DNA of 64,000 nucleotides from Rhabditoides inermis (GCA_963966185.1 CAWZYM010000094.1:124001-188000); one strand, 5' to 3'; shown: positions 1 through 12,574, counted from the first letter of the stretch. The notes: a model not told the origin generated them from the letters alone. Translations and numbers: made by a program.

Positions 1-3000
1 ATTGTTCTTCCACCAACAGGTTTCGAAGAAAACTTGATTCGATGTCATCTCGAACAAGTGTGTTTCGAAGCGATCATTCATCTTCTATTCCGGCGAAAAC
101 TCCGTGAATTCCGGATCGAACACAGCGTATACAATTTTAATATGTTCTAAACATGATACTCAACAGTAGTCTTAATTATAATTGTATTTCCACCAACAGG
201 TTTCGAATAAAACTTGATTCGATGTCATCTCGAACGAGTGTGTTTCGAAGCGATCATTCATCTTCTATTCCGGCGAAAACTCCGTGAATTCCGGATCGAA
301 CACAGCGTATACAATTTTAATATGTTCTAAACATGATACTCAACAGTAGTCTTTATTATAATTGTATTTCCACTAACAGGTTTCGAAAAAAAACTTGATT
401 CGATGTCATCTCGAACAAGTGTGTTTCGAAGCGATCATTCATCTTCTATTCCGGCGAAAACTCCGTGGATTCCGGATCGAACACAGCGTATACAATTTTA
501 ATATGTTCTAAACATGATACTCAACAGTAGTATTTATTTAAAATGTATTTCCACCAACAGGTTTCGAAGAAAACTTGATTCGATGGCATCTCGAACAAGT
601 GTGTTTCGAAGCGATCATTCATCTTCTATTCCGGCGAAAACTCCGTGAATTCCGGATGGAACACAGCGTATACAATTTTTATATGTTCTAAACATGATAC
701 TCAACAGTGGTCTTTATTATAATTGTATTTCCACCAACAGGTTTCGAAGAAAACTTGATTCGATCTCATCTCGAACAAGTGTGTTTCGAAGCGATCATTC
801 ATCTTCTATTCCGGCGAAAACTCCGTGAATTCCGGATCGAACACAGCGTATACAATTTTAATATGTTCAAAACATGATACTCAACAGTAGTCTTTATTGT
901 AATTGTATTTCCACCAACAGGTTTCGAAGAAAACTTGATTCGATGTCATCTCGAACAAGTGTGTTTAGAAGCAATCATTCATCTTCTATTCCGGCGAAAA
1001 CTCCGTGAATTCCGAATCGAACCCATCGTATACAATTTTAATATGTTCTAAACATGATACTCAACAGTAGTCTTAATTATAATTGTATTTCCACCAACAG
1101 GTTTCGAAGAAAACTTGATTCGATGTCATATCGAACAAGTGTGTTTAGAAGCGATCATTCATCTTCTATTCCGGCGAAAACTGCGTGAATTCCGGATCGA
1201 ACACAGCGTATACAATTTTAATATGTTCTAAACATGATACTCAACAGTAGTCTTAGTTATAATTGTATTTCCACCAACAGGTTTCGAATAAAACTTGATT
1301 CGATGTCATCTCGAACGAGTGTGTTTCGAAGCGATCATTCATCTTCTATTCCGGCGAAAACTCCGTGAATTCCGGATCGAACACAGCGTATACAATTTTA
1401 ATATGTTCAAAACATGATACTCAACAGTAGTATTTATTGTAATTTTTCTTCCACCAACAGGTTTCGAAGAAAACTTGATTCGATGTCATCTCGAACAAGT
1501 GTGTTTCGAAGCGATCATTCATCTTCTATTCCGGCGAAAACTCCGTGAATTCCGGATCGAACACAGCGTATACAATTTTAGTATGTTCTAAACAAGATAC
1601 TCAACAGTAGTCTTAATTATAATTGTATTTCCACCAACAGGTTTCGAAGAAAACTTGATTCGATGTCATCTCGAACGAGTGTGTTTCGAAGCGATCATTC
1701 ATCTTCTATTCCGGCGAAAACTGCGTGAATTCCGGATCGAACACAGCGTATACAATTTTAATATGTTCTAAACATGATACTCAACAGTAGTCTTTATTGT
1801 AATTGTATTTCCACCAACAGGTTTCGAAGAAAACTTGATTCGATGTCATCTCGAACAAGTGTGTTTAGAAGCGATCATTCATCTTCTATTCCGGCGAAAA
1901 CTCCGTGAATTCCGAATCGAACCCATCGTATATAATTTTAATATGTTCTAAACATGATACTCAACAGTAGTCTTTATTATAATTGTATTTCCACCAACAT
2001 GTTTCGAAAAAAACTTGATTCGATGTCATCTCGAACAAGTGTGTTTCGAAGCGATCATTCATCTTCTATTCCGGCGAAAACTCCGTGAATTCCGGATCGA
2101 ACACAGCGTATACAATTTTAATATGTTCTAAACATGATACTCAACAGTAGTCTTAATTATAATTGTATTTCCACCAACAGGTTTCGAATAAAACTTGATT
2201 CGATGTCATCTCGAACAAGTGTGTTTCGAAGCGATCATTCATCTTCTATTCCGGCGAAAACTGCGTGAATTCCGGATGGAACACAGCGTATACAATTTTT
2301 ATATGTTCTAAACATGATACTCAACAGTGGTCTTTATTATAATTGTATTTCCACCAACAGGTTTCGAATAAAACTTGATTCGATGTCATCTCGAACGAGT
2401 GTGTTTCGAAGCGATCATTCATCTTCTATTCCGGCGAAAACTCCTTGAATTCCGGATCGAACACAGCGTATACAATTTTAATATGTTCTAAACATGATAC
2501 TCAACAGTAGTCTTTATTATAATTGTATTTCCACCAACATGTTTCGAAAAAAAACTTGATTCGATGTCATCTCGAACAAGTGTGTTTCGAAGCGATCATT
2601 CATCTTCTATTCCGGCGAAAACTCCGTGAATTCTGGATCGAACACAGCGTATACAATTTTAATATGTTCTAAACATGATACTCAACAGTAGTCTTAATTA
2701 TAATTGTATTTCCACCAACAGGTTTCGAATAAAACTTGATTCGATGTCATCTCGAACGAGTGTGTTTCGAAGCGATCATTCATCTTCTATTCCGGCGAAA
2801 ACTCCTTGAATTCCGGATCGAACACAGCGTATACAATTTTAATATGTTCTAAACATGATACTCAACAGTAGTCTTTATTATAATTGTATTTCCACCAACA
2901 TGTTTCGAAAAAAACTTGATTCGATGTCATCTCGAACAAGTGTGTTTCGAAGCGATCATTCATCTTCTATTCCGGCGAAAACTCCGTGAATTCCGGATCG

Positions 3001-4375
3001 AACACAGCGTATACAATTTTAATATGTTCTAAACATGATACTCAACAGTAGTCTTAATTATAATTGTATTTCCACCAACAGGTTTCGAAGAAAACTTGAT
3101 TCGATGTCATCTCGAACAAGTGTGTTTCGAAGCGATCATTCATCTTCTATTCCGGCGAAAACTGCGTGAATTCCGGATGGAACACAGCGTATACAATTTT
3201 TATATGTTCTAAACATGATACTCAACAGTGGTCTTTATTATAATTGTATTTCCACCAACAGGTTTCGAATAAAACTTGATTCGATGTCATCTCGAACGAG
3301 TGTGTTTCGAAGCGATCATTCATCTTCTATTCCGGCGAAAACTCCTTGAATTCCGGATCGAACACAGCGTATACAATTTTAATATGTTCTAAACATGATA
3401 CTCAACAGTAGTCTTAGTTATAATTGTATTTCCACCAACAGGTTTCGAATAAAACTTGATTCGATGTCATCTCGAACGAGTGTGTTTCGAAGCGATCATT
3501 CATCTTCTATTCCGGCGAAAACTCCGTGAATTCCGGATCGAACACAGCGTATACAATTTTAATATGTTCAAAACATGATACTCAACAGTAGTCTTTATTG
3601 TAATTTTTCTTCCACCAACAGGTTTCGAAGAAAATTTGATTCGATGTCATCTCGAACAAGTGTGTTCAGAAGCGATCATTCATCTTCTATTCCGGCGAAA
3701 ACTCCGTGAATTCCGGATCGAACACAGCGTATACAATTTTAATATGTTCAAAACATGATACTCAACAGTAGTCTTTATTGTAATTTTTCTTCCACCAACA
3801 GGTTTCGAAGAAAATTTGATTCGATGTCATCTCGAACAAGTGTGTTCAGAAGCGATCATTCATCTTCTATTCCGGCGAAAACTCCGTGAATTCCGGATCG
3901 AACACAGCGTATACAATTTTAATATGTTCTAAACATGATACTCAACAGTAGTCTTAATTATAATTGTATTTCCACCAACAGGTTTCGAATAAAACTTGAT
4001 TCGATGTCATCTCGAACGAGTGTGTTTCGAAGCGATCATTCATCTTCTATTCCGGCGAAAACTCCGTGAATTCCGGATCGAACACAGCGTATACAATTTT
4101 AATATGTTCAAAACATGATACTCAACAGTAGTATTTATTTAAAATGTATTTCCACTAACAGGTTTCGAAAAAAACTTGATTCGATGTCATCTCGAACAAG
4201 TGTGTTTCGAAGCGATCATTCATCTTCTATTCCGGCGAAAACTCCGTGGATTCCGGATCGAACACAGCGTATACAATTTTAATATGTTCTAAACATGATA
4301 CTCAACAGTAGTATTTATTTAAAATGTATTTCCACCAACAGGTTTCGAAGAAAACTTGATTCGATGGCATCTCGA

Positions 4376-5249
4376 ACAAGTGTGTTTCGAAGCGATCATT
4401 CATCTTCTATTCCGGCGAAAACTGCGTGAATTCCGGATGGAACACAGCGTATACAATTTTTATATGTTCTAAACATGATACTCAACAGTGGTCTTTATTA
4501 TAATTGTATTTCCACCAACAGGTTTCGAATAAAACTTGATTCGATGTCATCTCGAACGAGTGTGTTTCGAAGCGATCATTCATCTTCTATTCCGGCGAAA
4601 ACTCCTTGAATTCCGGATCGAACACAGCGTATACAATTTTAATATGTTCTAAACATGATACTCAACAGTAGTCTTTATTATAATTGTATTTCCACCAACA
4701 TGTTTCGAAAAAAAACTTGATTCGATGTCATCTCGAACAAGTGTGTTTCGAAGCGATCATTCATCTTCTATTCCGGCGAAAACTCCGTGAATTCTGGATC
4801 GAACACAGCGTATACAATTTTAATATGTTCTAAACATGATACTCAACAGTAGTCTTAATTATAATTGTATTTCCACCAACAGGTTTCGAATAAAACTTGA
4901 TTCGATGTCATCTCGAACGAGTGTGTTTCGAAGCGATCATTCATCTTCTATTCCGGCGAAAACTCCTTGAATTCCGGATCGAACACAGCGTATACAATTT
5001 TAATATGTTCTAAACATGATACTCAACAGTAGTCTTTATTATAATTGTATTTCCACCAACATGTTTCGAAAAAAACTTGATTCGATGTCATCTCGAACAA
5101 GTGTGTTTCGAAGCGATCATTCATCTTCTATTCCGGCGAAAACTCCGTGAATTCCGGATCGAACACAGCGTATACAATTTTAATATGTTCTAAACATGAT
5201 ACTCAACAGTAGTCTTAATTATAATTGTATTTCCACCAACAGGTTTCGA
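4376..5249 (+). repeat. Second higher-order satellite duplicate (of about 2215-3088)
   Basis: The run of monomers marked CCTTGAATTC, ACATGTTTCGAA and TTCTGGATCG at about 2,215-3,088 recurs here at an offset of 2,161 bp (12 monomers plus 1 bp). The flanking monomers differ on both sides, so the block is about five monomers long. Confidence 0.75.
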
Positions 5250-6485
5250 ATAAAACTTGATTCGATGTCATCTCGAACGAGTGTGTTTCGAAGCGATCAT
5301 TCATCTTCTATTCCGGCGAAAACTCCGTGAATTCCGGATCGAACACAGCGTATACAATTTTAATATGTTCTAAACATGATACTCAACAGTAGTCTTTATT
5401 ATAATTGTATTTCCACTAACAGGTTTCGAAAAAAAACTTGATTCGATGTCATCTCGAACAAGTGTGTTTCGAAGCGATCATTCATCTTCTATTCCGGCGA
5501 AAACTCCGTGGATTCCGGATCGAACACAGCGTATACACTTTTAATATGTTCTAAACATGATACTCAACAGTGGTCTTTATTATAATTGTATTTCCACCAA
5601 CAGGTTTCGAAGAAAACTTGATTCGATCTCATCTCGAACAAGTGTGTTTCGAAGCGATCATTCATCTTCTATTCCGGCGAAAACTCCGTGAATTCCGGAT
5701 CGAACACAGCGTATACAATTTTAATATGTTCAAAACATGATACTCAACAGTAGTCTTTATTGTAATTGTATTTCCACCAACAGGTTTCGAAGAAAACTTG
5801 ATTCGATGTCATCTCGAACAAGTGTGTTTAGAAGCGATCATTCATCTTCTATTCCGGCGAAAACTCCGTGAATTCCGAATCGAACCCATCGTATACAATT
5901 TTAATATGTTCTAAACATGATACTCAACAGTAGTCTTAATTATAATTGTATTTCCACCAACAGGTTTCGAAGAAAACTTGATTCGATGTCATATCGAACA
6001 AGTGTGTTTAGAAGCGATCATTCATCTTCTATTCCGGCGAAAACTGCGTGAATTCCGGATCGAACACAGCGTATACAATTTTAATATGTTCTAAACATGA
6101 TACTCAACAGTAGTCTTAGTTATAATTGTATTTCCACCAACAGGTTTCGAATAAAACTTGATTCGATGTCATCTCGAACGAGTGTGTTTCGAAGCGATCA
6201 TTCATCTTCTATTCCGGCGAAAACTCCGTGAATTCCGGATCGAACACAGCGTATACAATTTTAATATGTTCAAAACATGATACTCAACAGTAGTATTTAT
6301 TGTAATTTTTCTTCCACCAACAGGTTTCGAAGAAAACTTGATTCGATGTCATCTCGAACAAGTGTGTTCAGAAGCGATCATTCATCTTCTATTCCGGCGA
6401 AAACTCCGTGAATTCCGGATCGAACACAGCGTATACAATTTTAATATGTTCAAAACATGATACTCAACAGTAGTCTTTTTTTGTA

Positions 6486-8455
6486 ATTGTTCTTCCACCA
6501 ACAGGTTTCGAAGAAAACTTGATTCGATGTCATCTCGAACAAGTGTGTTTCGAAGCGATCATTCATCTTCTATTCCGGCGAAAACTCCGTGAATTCCGGA
6601 TCGAACACAGCGTATACAATTTTAATATGTTCTAAACATGATACTCAACAGTAGTCTTAATTATAATTGTATTTCCACCAACAGGTTTCGAATAAAACTT
6701 GATTCGATGTCATCTCGAACGAGTGTGTTTCGAAGCGATCATTCATCTTCTATTCCGGCGAAAACTCCGTGAATTCCGGATCGAACACAGCGTATACAAT
6801 TTTAATATGTTCTAAACATGATACTCAACAGTAGTCTTTATTATAATTGTATTTCCACTAACAGGTTTCGAAAAAAAACTTGATTCGATGTCATCTCGAA
6901 CAAGTGTGTTTCGAAGCGATCATTCATCTTCTATTCCGGCGAAAACTCCGTGGATTCCGGATCGAACACAGCGTATACAATTTTAATATGTTCTAAACAT
7001 GATACTCAACAGTAGTATTTATTTAAAATGTATTTCCACCAACAGGTTTCGAAGAAAACTTGATTCGATGGCATCTCGAACAAGTGTGTTTCGAAGCGAT
7101 CATTCATCTTCTATTCCGGCGAAAACTCCGTGAATTCCGGATGGAACACAGCGTATACAATTTTTATATGTTCTAAACATGATACTCAACAGTGGTCTTT
7201 ATTATAATTGTATTTCCACCAACAGGTTTCGAAGAAAACTTGATTCGATCTCATCACGAACAAGTGTGTTTCGAAGCGATCATTCATCTTCTATTCCGGC
7301 GAAAACTCCGTGAATTCCGGATCGAACACAGCGTATACAATTTTAATATGTTCAAAACATGATACTCAACAGTAGTCTTTATTGTAATTGTATTTCCACC
7401 AACAGGTTTCGAAGAAAACTTGATTCGATGTCATCTCGAACAAGTGTGTTTAGAAGCAATCATTCATCTTCTATTCCGGCGAAAACTCCGTGAATTCCGA
7501 ATCGAACCCATCGTATACAATTTTAATATGTTCTAAACATGATACTCAACAGTAGTCTTAATTATAATTGTATTTCCACCAACAGGTTTCGAAGAAAACT
7601 TGATTCGATGTCATATCGAACAAGTGTGTTTAGAAGCGATCATTCATCTTCTATTCCGGCGAAAACTGCGTGAATTCCGGATCGAACACAGCGTATACAA
7701 TTTTAATATGTTCTAAACATGATACTCAACAGTAGTCTTAGTTATAATTGTATTTCCACCAACAGGTTTCGAATAAAACTTGATTCGATGTCATCTCGAA
7801 CGAGTGTGTTTCGAAGCGATCATTCATCTTCTATTCCGGCGAAAACTCCGTGAATTCCGGATCGAACACAGCGTATACAATTTTAATATGTTCAAAACAT
7901 GATACTCAACAGTAGTATTTATTGTAATTTTTCTTCCACCAACAGGTTTCGAAGAAAACTTGATTCGATGTCATCTCGAACAAGTGTGTTTCGAAGCGAT
8001 CATTCATCTTCTATTCCGGCGAAAACTCCGTGAATTCCGGATCGAACACAGCGTATACAATTTTAGTATGTTCTAAACAAGATACTCAACAGTAGTCTTA
8101 ATTATAATTGTATTTCCACCAACAGGTTTCGAAGAAAACTTGATTCGATGTCATCTCGAACGAGTGTGTTTCGAAGCGATCATTCATCTTCTATTCCGGC
8201 GAAAACTGCGTGAATTCCGGATCGAACACAGCGTATACAATTTTAATATGTTCTAAACATGATACTCAACAGTAGTCTTTATTGTAATTGTATTTCCACC
8301 AACAGGTTTCGAAGAAAACTTGATTCGATGTCATCTCGAACAAGTGTGTTTAGAAGCGATCATTCATCTTCTATTCCGGCGAAAACTCCGTGAATTCCGA
8401 ATCGAACCCATCGTATATAATTTTAATATGTTCTAAACATGATACTCAACAGTAG
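6486..8455 (+). repeat. Higher-order duplicate of satellite block 1-1970
   Basis: Positions 1 to about 1,970 and 6,486 to about 8,455 share the same order of variant monomers at a constant offset of 6,485 bp (36 monomers plus 5 bp). Shared markers include AAATGTATTT with GATGGCATC (541 and 7,026), the ACCCATCG variant (1,021 and 7,506) and TTTTAGTATG with AACAAGATAC (1,581 and 8,066). A shorter copy of the early part (from about 361) also appears from about 5,404. The match breaks at about 1,970/8,455. This is the signature of unequal exchange or block amplification inside the array. Confidence 0.85.
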
Positions 8456-9145
8456 TCTTAATTATAATTGTATTTCCACCAACAGGTTTCGAAGAAAACT
8501 TGATTCGATGTCATCTCGAACAAGTGTGTTTCGAAGCGATCATTCATCTTCTATTCCGGCGAAAACTGCGTGAATTCCGGATCGAACACAGCGTATACAA
8601 TTTTAATATGTTCTAAACATGATACTCAACAGTAGTTTTAGTTATAATTGTATTTCCACCAACAGGTTTCGAATAAAACTTGATTCGATGTCATCTCGAA
8701 CGAGTGTGTTTCGAAGCGATCATTCATCTTCTATTCCGGCGAAAACTCCGTGAATTCCGGATCGAACACAGCGTATACAATTTTAATATGTTCTAAACAT
8801 GATACTCAACAGTAGTCATTATTATAATTGTATTTCCACCAACAGGTTTCGAAGAAGACTTGATTCGATGTCATCTCAAACAAGTGTGTTTCGAAGCGAT
8901 CATTCATCTTCTATTCCGGCGAAACCTCCGTGAATTCCGGATCGAACACAGCGTATACAATTTTAATATGTTCTAAACATGATACTCAACAGTAGTCTTA
9001 ATTATAATTGTATTTCCACCAACAGGTTTCGAAGAAAACTTGATTCGATCTCATCTCGAACAAGTGTGTTTCGAAGCGATCATTCATCTTCTATTCCGGC
9101 GAAAACTCCGTGAATTCCGGATCGAACACAGCGTATACAATTTTA

Positions 9146-9455
9146 AAGGGAGTGTACACTCTGAATTTCGAAGTTGAGTTAGCACCGGGATGTGAAAATA
9201 TGTTGAAAATGATGTACTTTTGTCAATGCAACTATGTGTCGGAGATACCTATAAGTCGGTGAAAAATTCTGTTGAACATTGAAAATTGGCACCAATTGGC
9301 ACCAATTTCTGCATTTTGATACATTTTGCGCTCAATTTTCAGCAACTTGCTGACATTTTCAGCAAATAGTTGTATTGACAAAACTGAGTCGTTTGCAACA
9401 TATTTTCACATCCCGGTGCTAACTCAACTTCGAAATTCAGAGTGTACACTCCCTT
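9146..9455. mobile_element. 310-bp MITE-like element with perfect ~60-bp terminal inverted repeats
   Basis: A non-satellite sequence interrupts one monomer between ACAATTT and ATATGTTC. Its ends are exact inverted copies of each other for about 60 bp, beginning AAGGGAGTGTACACTC and running inward to ATATGTTG. The interior (about 190 bp) contains a short tandem GGCACCAATT and has no usable ORF, so the element is non-autonomous. The target duplication reads as TA (9,144-9,145 and 9,456-9,457), which would fit Tc1/mariner-type mobilisation. An equally good reading is TTAA (9,143-9,146 and 9,455-9,458, element 9,147-9,454), which would fit piggyBac-type. Removing the element restores a normal 180-bp monomer. 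It is the only such copy in the array. Confidence 0.9.
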
Positions 9456-11366
9456 TAATATGTTCAAAACATGATACTCAACAGTAGTCTTTATTGTAAT
9501 TGTATTTCCACCAACAGGTTTCGAAGAAAACTTGATTCGATGTCATCTCGAACAAGTGTGTTTAGAAGCGATCATTCATCTTCTATTCCGGCGAAAACTC
9601 CGTGAATTCCGAATCGAACCCATCGTATACAATTTTAATATGTTCTAAACATGATACTCAACAGTAGTCTTAATTATAATTGTATTTCCACCAACAGGTT
9701 TCGAAGAAAACTTGATTCGATGTCATATCGAACAAGTGTGTTTAGAAGCGATCATTCATCTTCTATTCCGGCGAAAACTGCGTGAATTCCGGATCGAACA
9801 CAGCGTATACAATTTTAATATGTTCTAAACATGATACTCAACAGTAGTCTTAGTTATAATTGTATTTTCACCAACAGGTTTCGAATAAAACTTGATTCGA
9901 TGTCATCTCGAACGAGTGTGTTTCGAAGCGATCATTCATCTTCTATTCCGTCGAAAACTCCGTGAATTCCGGATCGAACACAGCGTATACAATTTTAATA
10001 TGTTCTAAACATGATACTCAACAGTAGTCTTTTTTGTAATTGTTCTTCCACCAACAGGTTTCGAAGAAAACTTGATTCGATGTCATCTCGAACAAGTGTG
10101 TTTCGAAGCGATCATTCATCTTCTATTCCGGCGAAAACTCCGTGAATTCCGGATCGAACACAGCGTATACAATTTTAATATGTTCTAAACATGATACTCA
10201 ACAGTAGTCTTAATTATAATTGTATTTCCACCAACAGGTTTCGAAGAAAACTTGATTCGATGTCATATCGAACAAGTGTGTTTAGAAGCGATCATTCATC
10301 TTCTATTCCGGCGAAAACTCCGTGAATTCCGGATCGAACACAGCGTATACAATTTTAATATGTTCTAAACATGATACTCAACAGTAGTCTTAATTATAAT
10401 TGTATTTCCACCAACAGTTTTCGAAGAAAACTTGATTCGATGTCATATCGAACAAGTGTGTTTAGAAGCGATCATTCATCTTCTATTCCGGCGAAAACTG
10501 CGTGAATTCCGGATCGAACACAGCGTATACAATTTTAATATGTTCTAAACATGATACTCAACAGTAGTCTTAGTTATAATTGTATTTCCACCAACATGTT
10601 TCGAATAAAACTTGATTCGATGTCATCTCGAACGAGTGTGTTTCGAAGCGATCATTCATCTTCTATTCCGGCGAAAACTCCGTGAATTCCGGATCGAACA
10701 CAGCGTATACAATTTTAATATGTTCAAAACATGATACTCAACAGTAGTATTTATTGTAATTTTTCTTCCACCAACAGGTTTCGAAGAAAACTTGATTCGA
10801 TGTCATCTCGAACAAGTGTGTTCAGAAGCGATCATTCATCTTCTATTCCGGCGAAAACTCCGTGAATTCCGGATCGAACACAGCGTATACAATTTAATAT
10901 GTTCAAAACATGATACTCAACAGTAGTCTTTTTTGTAATTGTTCTTCCACCAACAGGTTTCGAAGAAAACTTGATTCGATGTCATCTCGAACAAGTGTGT
11001 TTCGAAGCGATCATTCATCTTCTATTCCGGCGAAAACTGCGTGAATTCCGGATCGAACACAGCGTATACAATTTTAATATGTTCTAAACATGATACTCAA
11101 CAGTAGTCTTAGTTATAATTGTATTTCCACCAACAGGTTTCGAATAAAACTTGATTCGATGTCATCTCGAACGAGTGTGTTTCGAAGCGATCATTCATCT
11201 TCTATTCCGGCGAAACCTCCGTGAATTCCGGATCGAACACAGCGTATACAATTTTAATATGTTCTAAACATGATACTCAACAGTAGTCTTAATTATAATT
11301 GTATTTCCACCAACAGGTTTCGAAGAAAACTTGATTCGATGTCATCTCGAACGAGTCCCGTCCCGA

Positions 11367-11566
11367 CACTTCCTGTAAATTACACGAAATACTATGCGAC
11401 ACTTGCTGTGAATGATGCGACACTTGCTGTAAATCACAGCAAGACGGGGTCACTTGCTGTGTCACTCGTACCCGAAATAAATACGACACTTGCTGTAAAA
11501 CACAGGAAAACAGTGCGCCACTTGCTGTAAAACACAGGAAAACAGTGCGACACTTGCTGTAAAACA
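11367..11566 (+). repeat. CACTTGCTGT minisatellite at the satellite inversion point
   Basis: CACTTGCTGT occurs at 11,400, 11,421, 11,451, 11,487, 11,519 and 11,551, with a degenerate CACTTCCTGT at 11,367. Spacing is 21-36 bp, and the last three units approach a regular 32-bp period with AAAACACAGGAAAACAGTG. A local inverted pair, CACAGCAAG and CTTGCTGTG, lies at about 11,435-11,461. The block sits exactly between the end of the forward satellite (11,356) and the start of reversed satellite (11,567). The ORFs here are products of the repeat. Confidence 0.85.
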
Positions 11567-11673
11567 CCGGAATAGAAGATGAATGATCGCTTCGAAACAC
11601 ACTTGTTCGAGATCGTAATGTTTTCATCGAATCATGTTTTCTTCGAAACCTGTTGGTGGAAATACAATTACAA
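11567..11673 (-). repeat. Partial 180-bp satellite monomer, inverted
   Basis: From CCGGAATAGAAGATGAATG to ACAATTACAAT the sequence is the reverse complement of the satellite monomer, with an extra ~12 bp around 11,614-11,626. It marks an orientation switch of the array and is continued by reversed satellite at 12,570-12,816 on the other side of the intervening insert. Confidence 0.93.
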
Positions 11674-11675
11674 TT

Positions 11676-11700
11676 AGAGAGGGCGCGCAGCGCCCTCTCT
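11676..11700. other. Perfect 11-bp GC-rich hairpin
   Basis: AGAGAGGGCGC, loop GCA, GCGCCCTCTCT, followed by TTTTGG on the plus strand. The stem is perfect. It lies at the left boundary of the insert in the reversed satellite and would be the 3' subterminal hairpin if that insert is a Helitron. It also resembles a terminator stem, but this is eukaryotic DNA and no transcript is evident. Confidence 0.85.
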
Positions 11701-12258
11701 TTTGGCTTAGGATAAGGCTCGCGCCAGAATTTTCAAGAAGCGATATCAAAAGGACATGTTAGCACCAATGTGAAATCATCCAATTCATGTTAGTTAGATT
11801 CGCACGGTTCCGTAGGCCAGATCACTGGTCGGTGGCATCTTTGCATCTCTTCTCCGAAAGAAGTTATAAGCGATCGCGCGCACCCATGAGGTGAGAGGCC
11901 AGCGTGTGGGTGGGTGGGTGTCGTTTCCAGTCACTCGGGCTGCTAGCTCTCTCTCCCGGCAGGCGGCCGGGTGCGAGAGAGAACGCGGTTTGCAGATGCG
12001 CAGACGAAAAGACGCTTGCACTTACGCTGCGACAACCGAAAAGACAAAGAAAAGAGTCGTTTCAGAATGATTTCATTCAATACAATGAAAAAACATGGTT
12101 GCACATACGCAACAAACCCGACCTGTAGTAGTATATTCAATGATTTGCTACCACCGTCCAATTGTGTCATAAATCATGATTATGTGCATAACAATGAACG
12201 AAAGAGCTTGACAATCAGTAAGAGAAGAAATTTCTATGAAATTTAATAAAAGCACATA

Positions 12259-12422
12259 TATTATCTCTCAAAAGTACTTGCGTAAAGAGAGTCAGTTTGT
12301 CTTGACCCAATTCAACAAAAGCGCATGCATAAAACGTTTACAAATACTAACACAAACCTGCGCATACCGGACTGTGGAAGTAAAAGATAGAATATGAGAA
12401 TACAACTAAAGAATATTTATAT

Positions 12423-12463
<41 letters not shown>

Positions 12464-12574
12464 AGAGAGATGCAGGTTTGTGTTAGTATTTGTAAACGTT
12501 TTATGCATGCGCTTTTGTTGAATTGGGTCAAGACAAACTGACTCTCTTTACGCAAGTACTTTTGAGAGATAATA
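12259..12574. repeat. Perfect 103-bp inverted repeat around a GA tract
   Basis: The left arm 12,259-12,361 and right arm 12,472-12,574 are exact reverse complements over all 103 positions I compared. They contain CGTTTACAAATACTAACAC and its complement. The 110-bp spacer contains ATAGAATATGAGAATACAAC followed by a GA microsatellite. The right arm coincides with the edge of the insert in the satellite. Absence of any mismatch implies a recent origin or ongoing conversion. Confidence 0.95.
12425..12470 (+). repeat. (GA)n microsatellite
   Basis: About 46 bp of nearly uninterrupted GA dinucleotides, with a GCGAGCGA interruption, inside the loop of the 103-bp inverted repeat. Confidence 0.95.

Larger units (their letters stand above)
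1..11356 (+). repeat. 180-bp tandem satellite array (about 61 monomers)
   Basis: The same 180-bp unit recurs head to tail from the first base. For example, the stretch with CAACAGTAGTCTT recurs every 180 bp, with shifts of 1-5 bp only where A-runs vary. Each monomer carries CACCAACAGGTTTCGAA, TTCATCTTCTATTCCGGCG, an EcoRI-type GAATTC in most copies, and a small dyad ATGTT-CTA-AACAT. Monomers differ by a few diagnostic substitutions (GATCTCATC, GAACCCATCG, CCTTGAATTC, GATGGCATC), which reveal higher-order blocks. The array continues beyond the left edge. It is interrupted once, by the element at 9,146-9,455. The length is close to a nucleosome repeat and typical of (peri)centromeric satellites, but that role is inference. 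No coding capacity is supported. Confidence 0.98.
11674..12569 (-). mobile_element. Candidate non-autonomous Helitron-like insertion
   Basis: About 0.9 kb of unrelated DNA splits a reversed satellite monomer. Read on the minus strand it begins TCTCTCAAAAGTACTTG, ends CTCTCTAA, lies between a 5' A and a 3' T, and has a GC-rich hairpin at its 3' end. These are the usual Helitron hallmarks (TC start, CTRR end, 3' hairpin, A/T target). Deviations: the hairpin overlaps the terminus instead of sitting several bases inside it, and an internal inverted copy of the 5' end extends 5 bases past the predicted terminus. There is no helicase or Rep coding. The interior 11,701-12,258 has no supported gene. 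Alternatives are a composite insertion or a rearranged array edge. Confidence 0.45.

Noticed and set aside
1..11356. Regular repeats that could suggest a CRISPR array
   Set aside because: Units are contiguous 180-bp copies without unique spacers, in a eukaryotic context.
1..11356. Heat-shock-element or CENP-B-box-like motifs from the recurring TTCGAA
   Set aside because: The TTC/GAA spacing does not fit the heat-shock consensus, and the full CENP-B box pattern is absent.
11794..12246. Overlapping short ORFs on both strands in the insert
   Set aside because: They lie opposite each other, have biased composition and no recognisable domain; the segment looks like non-coding transposon DNA.
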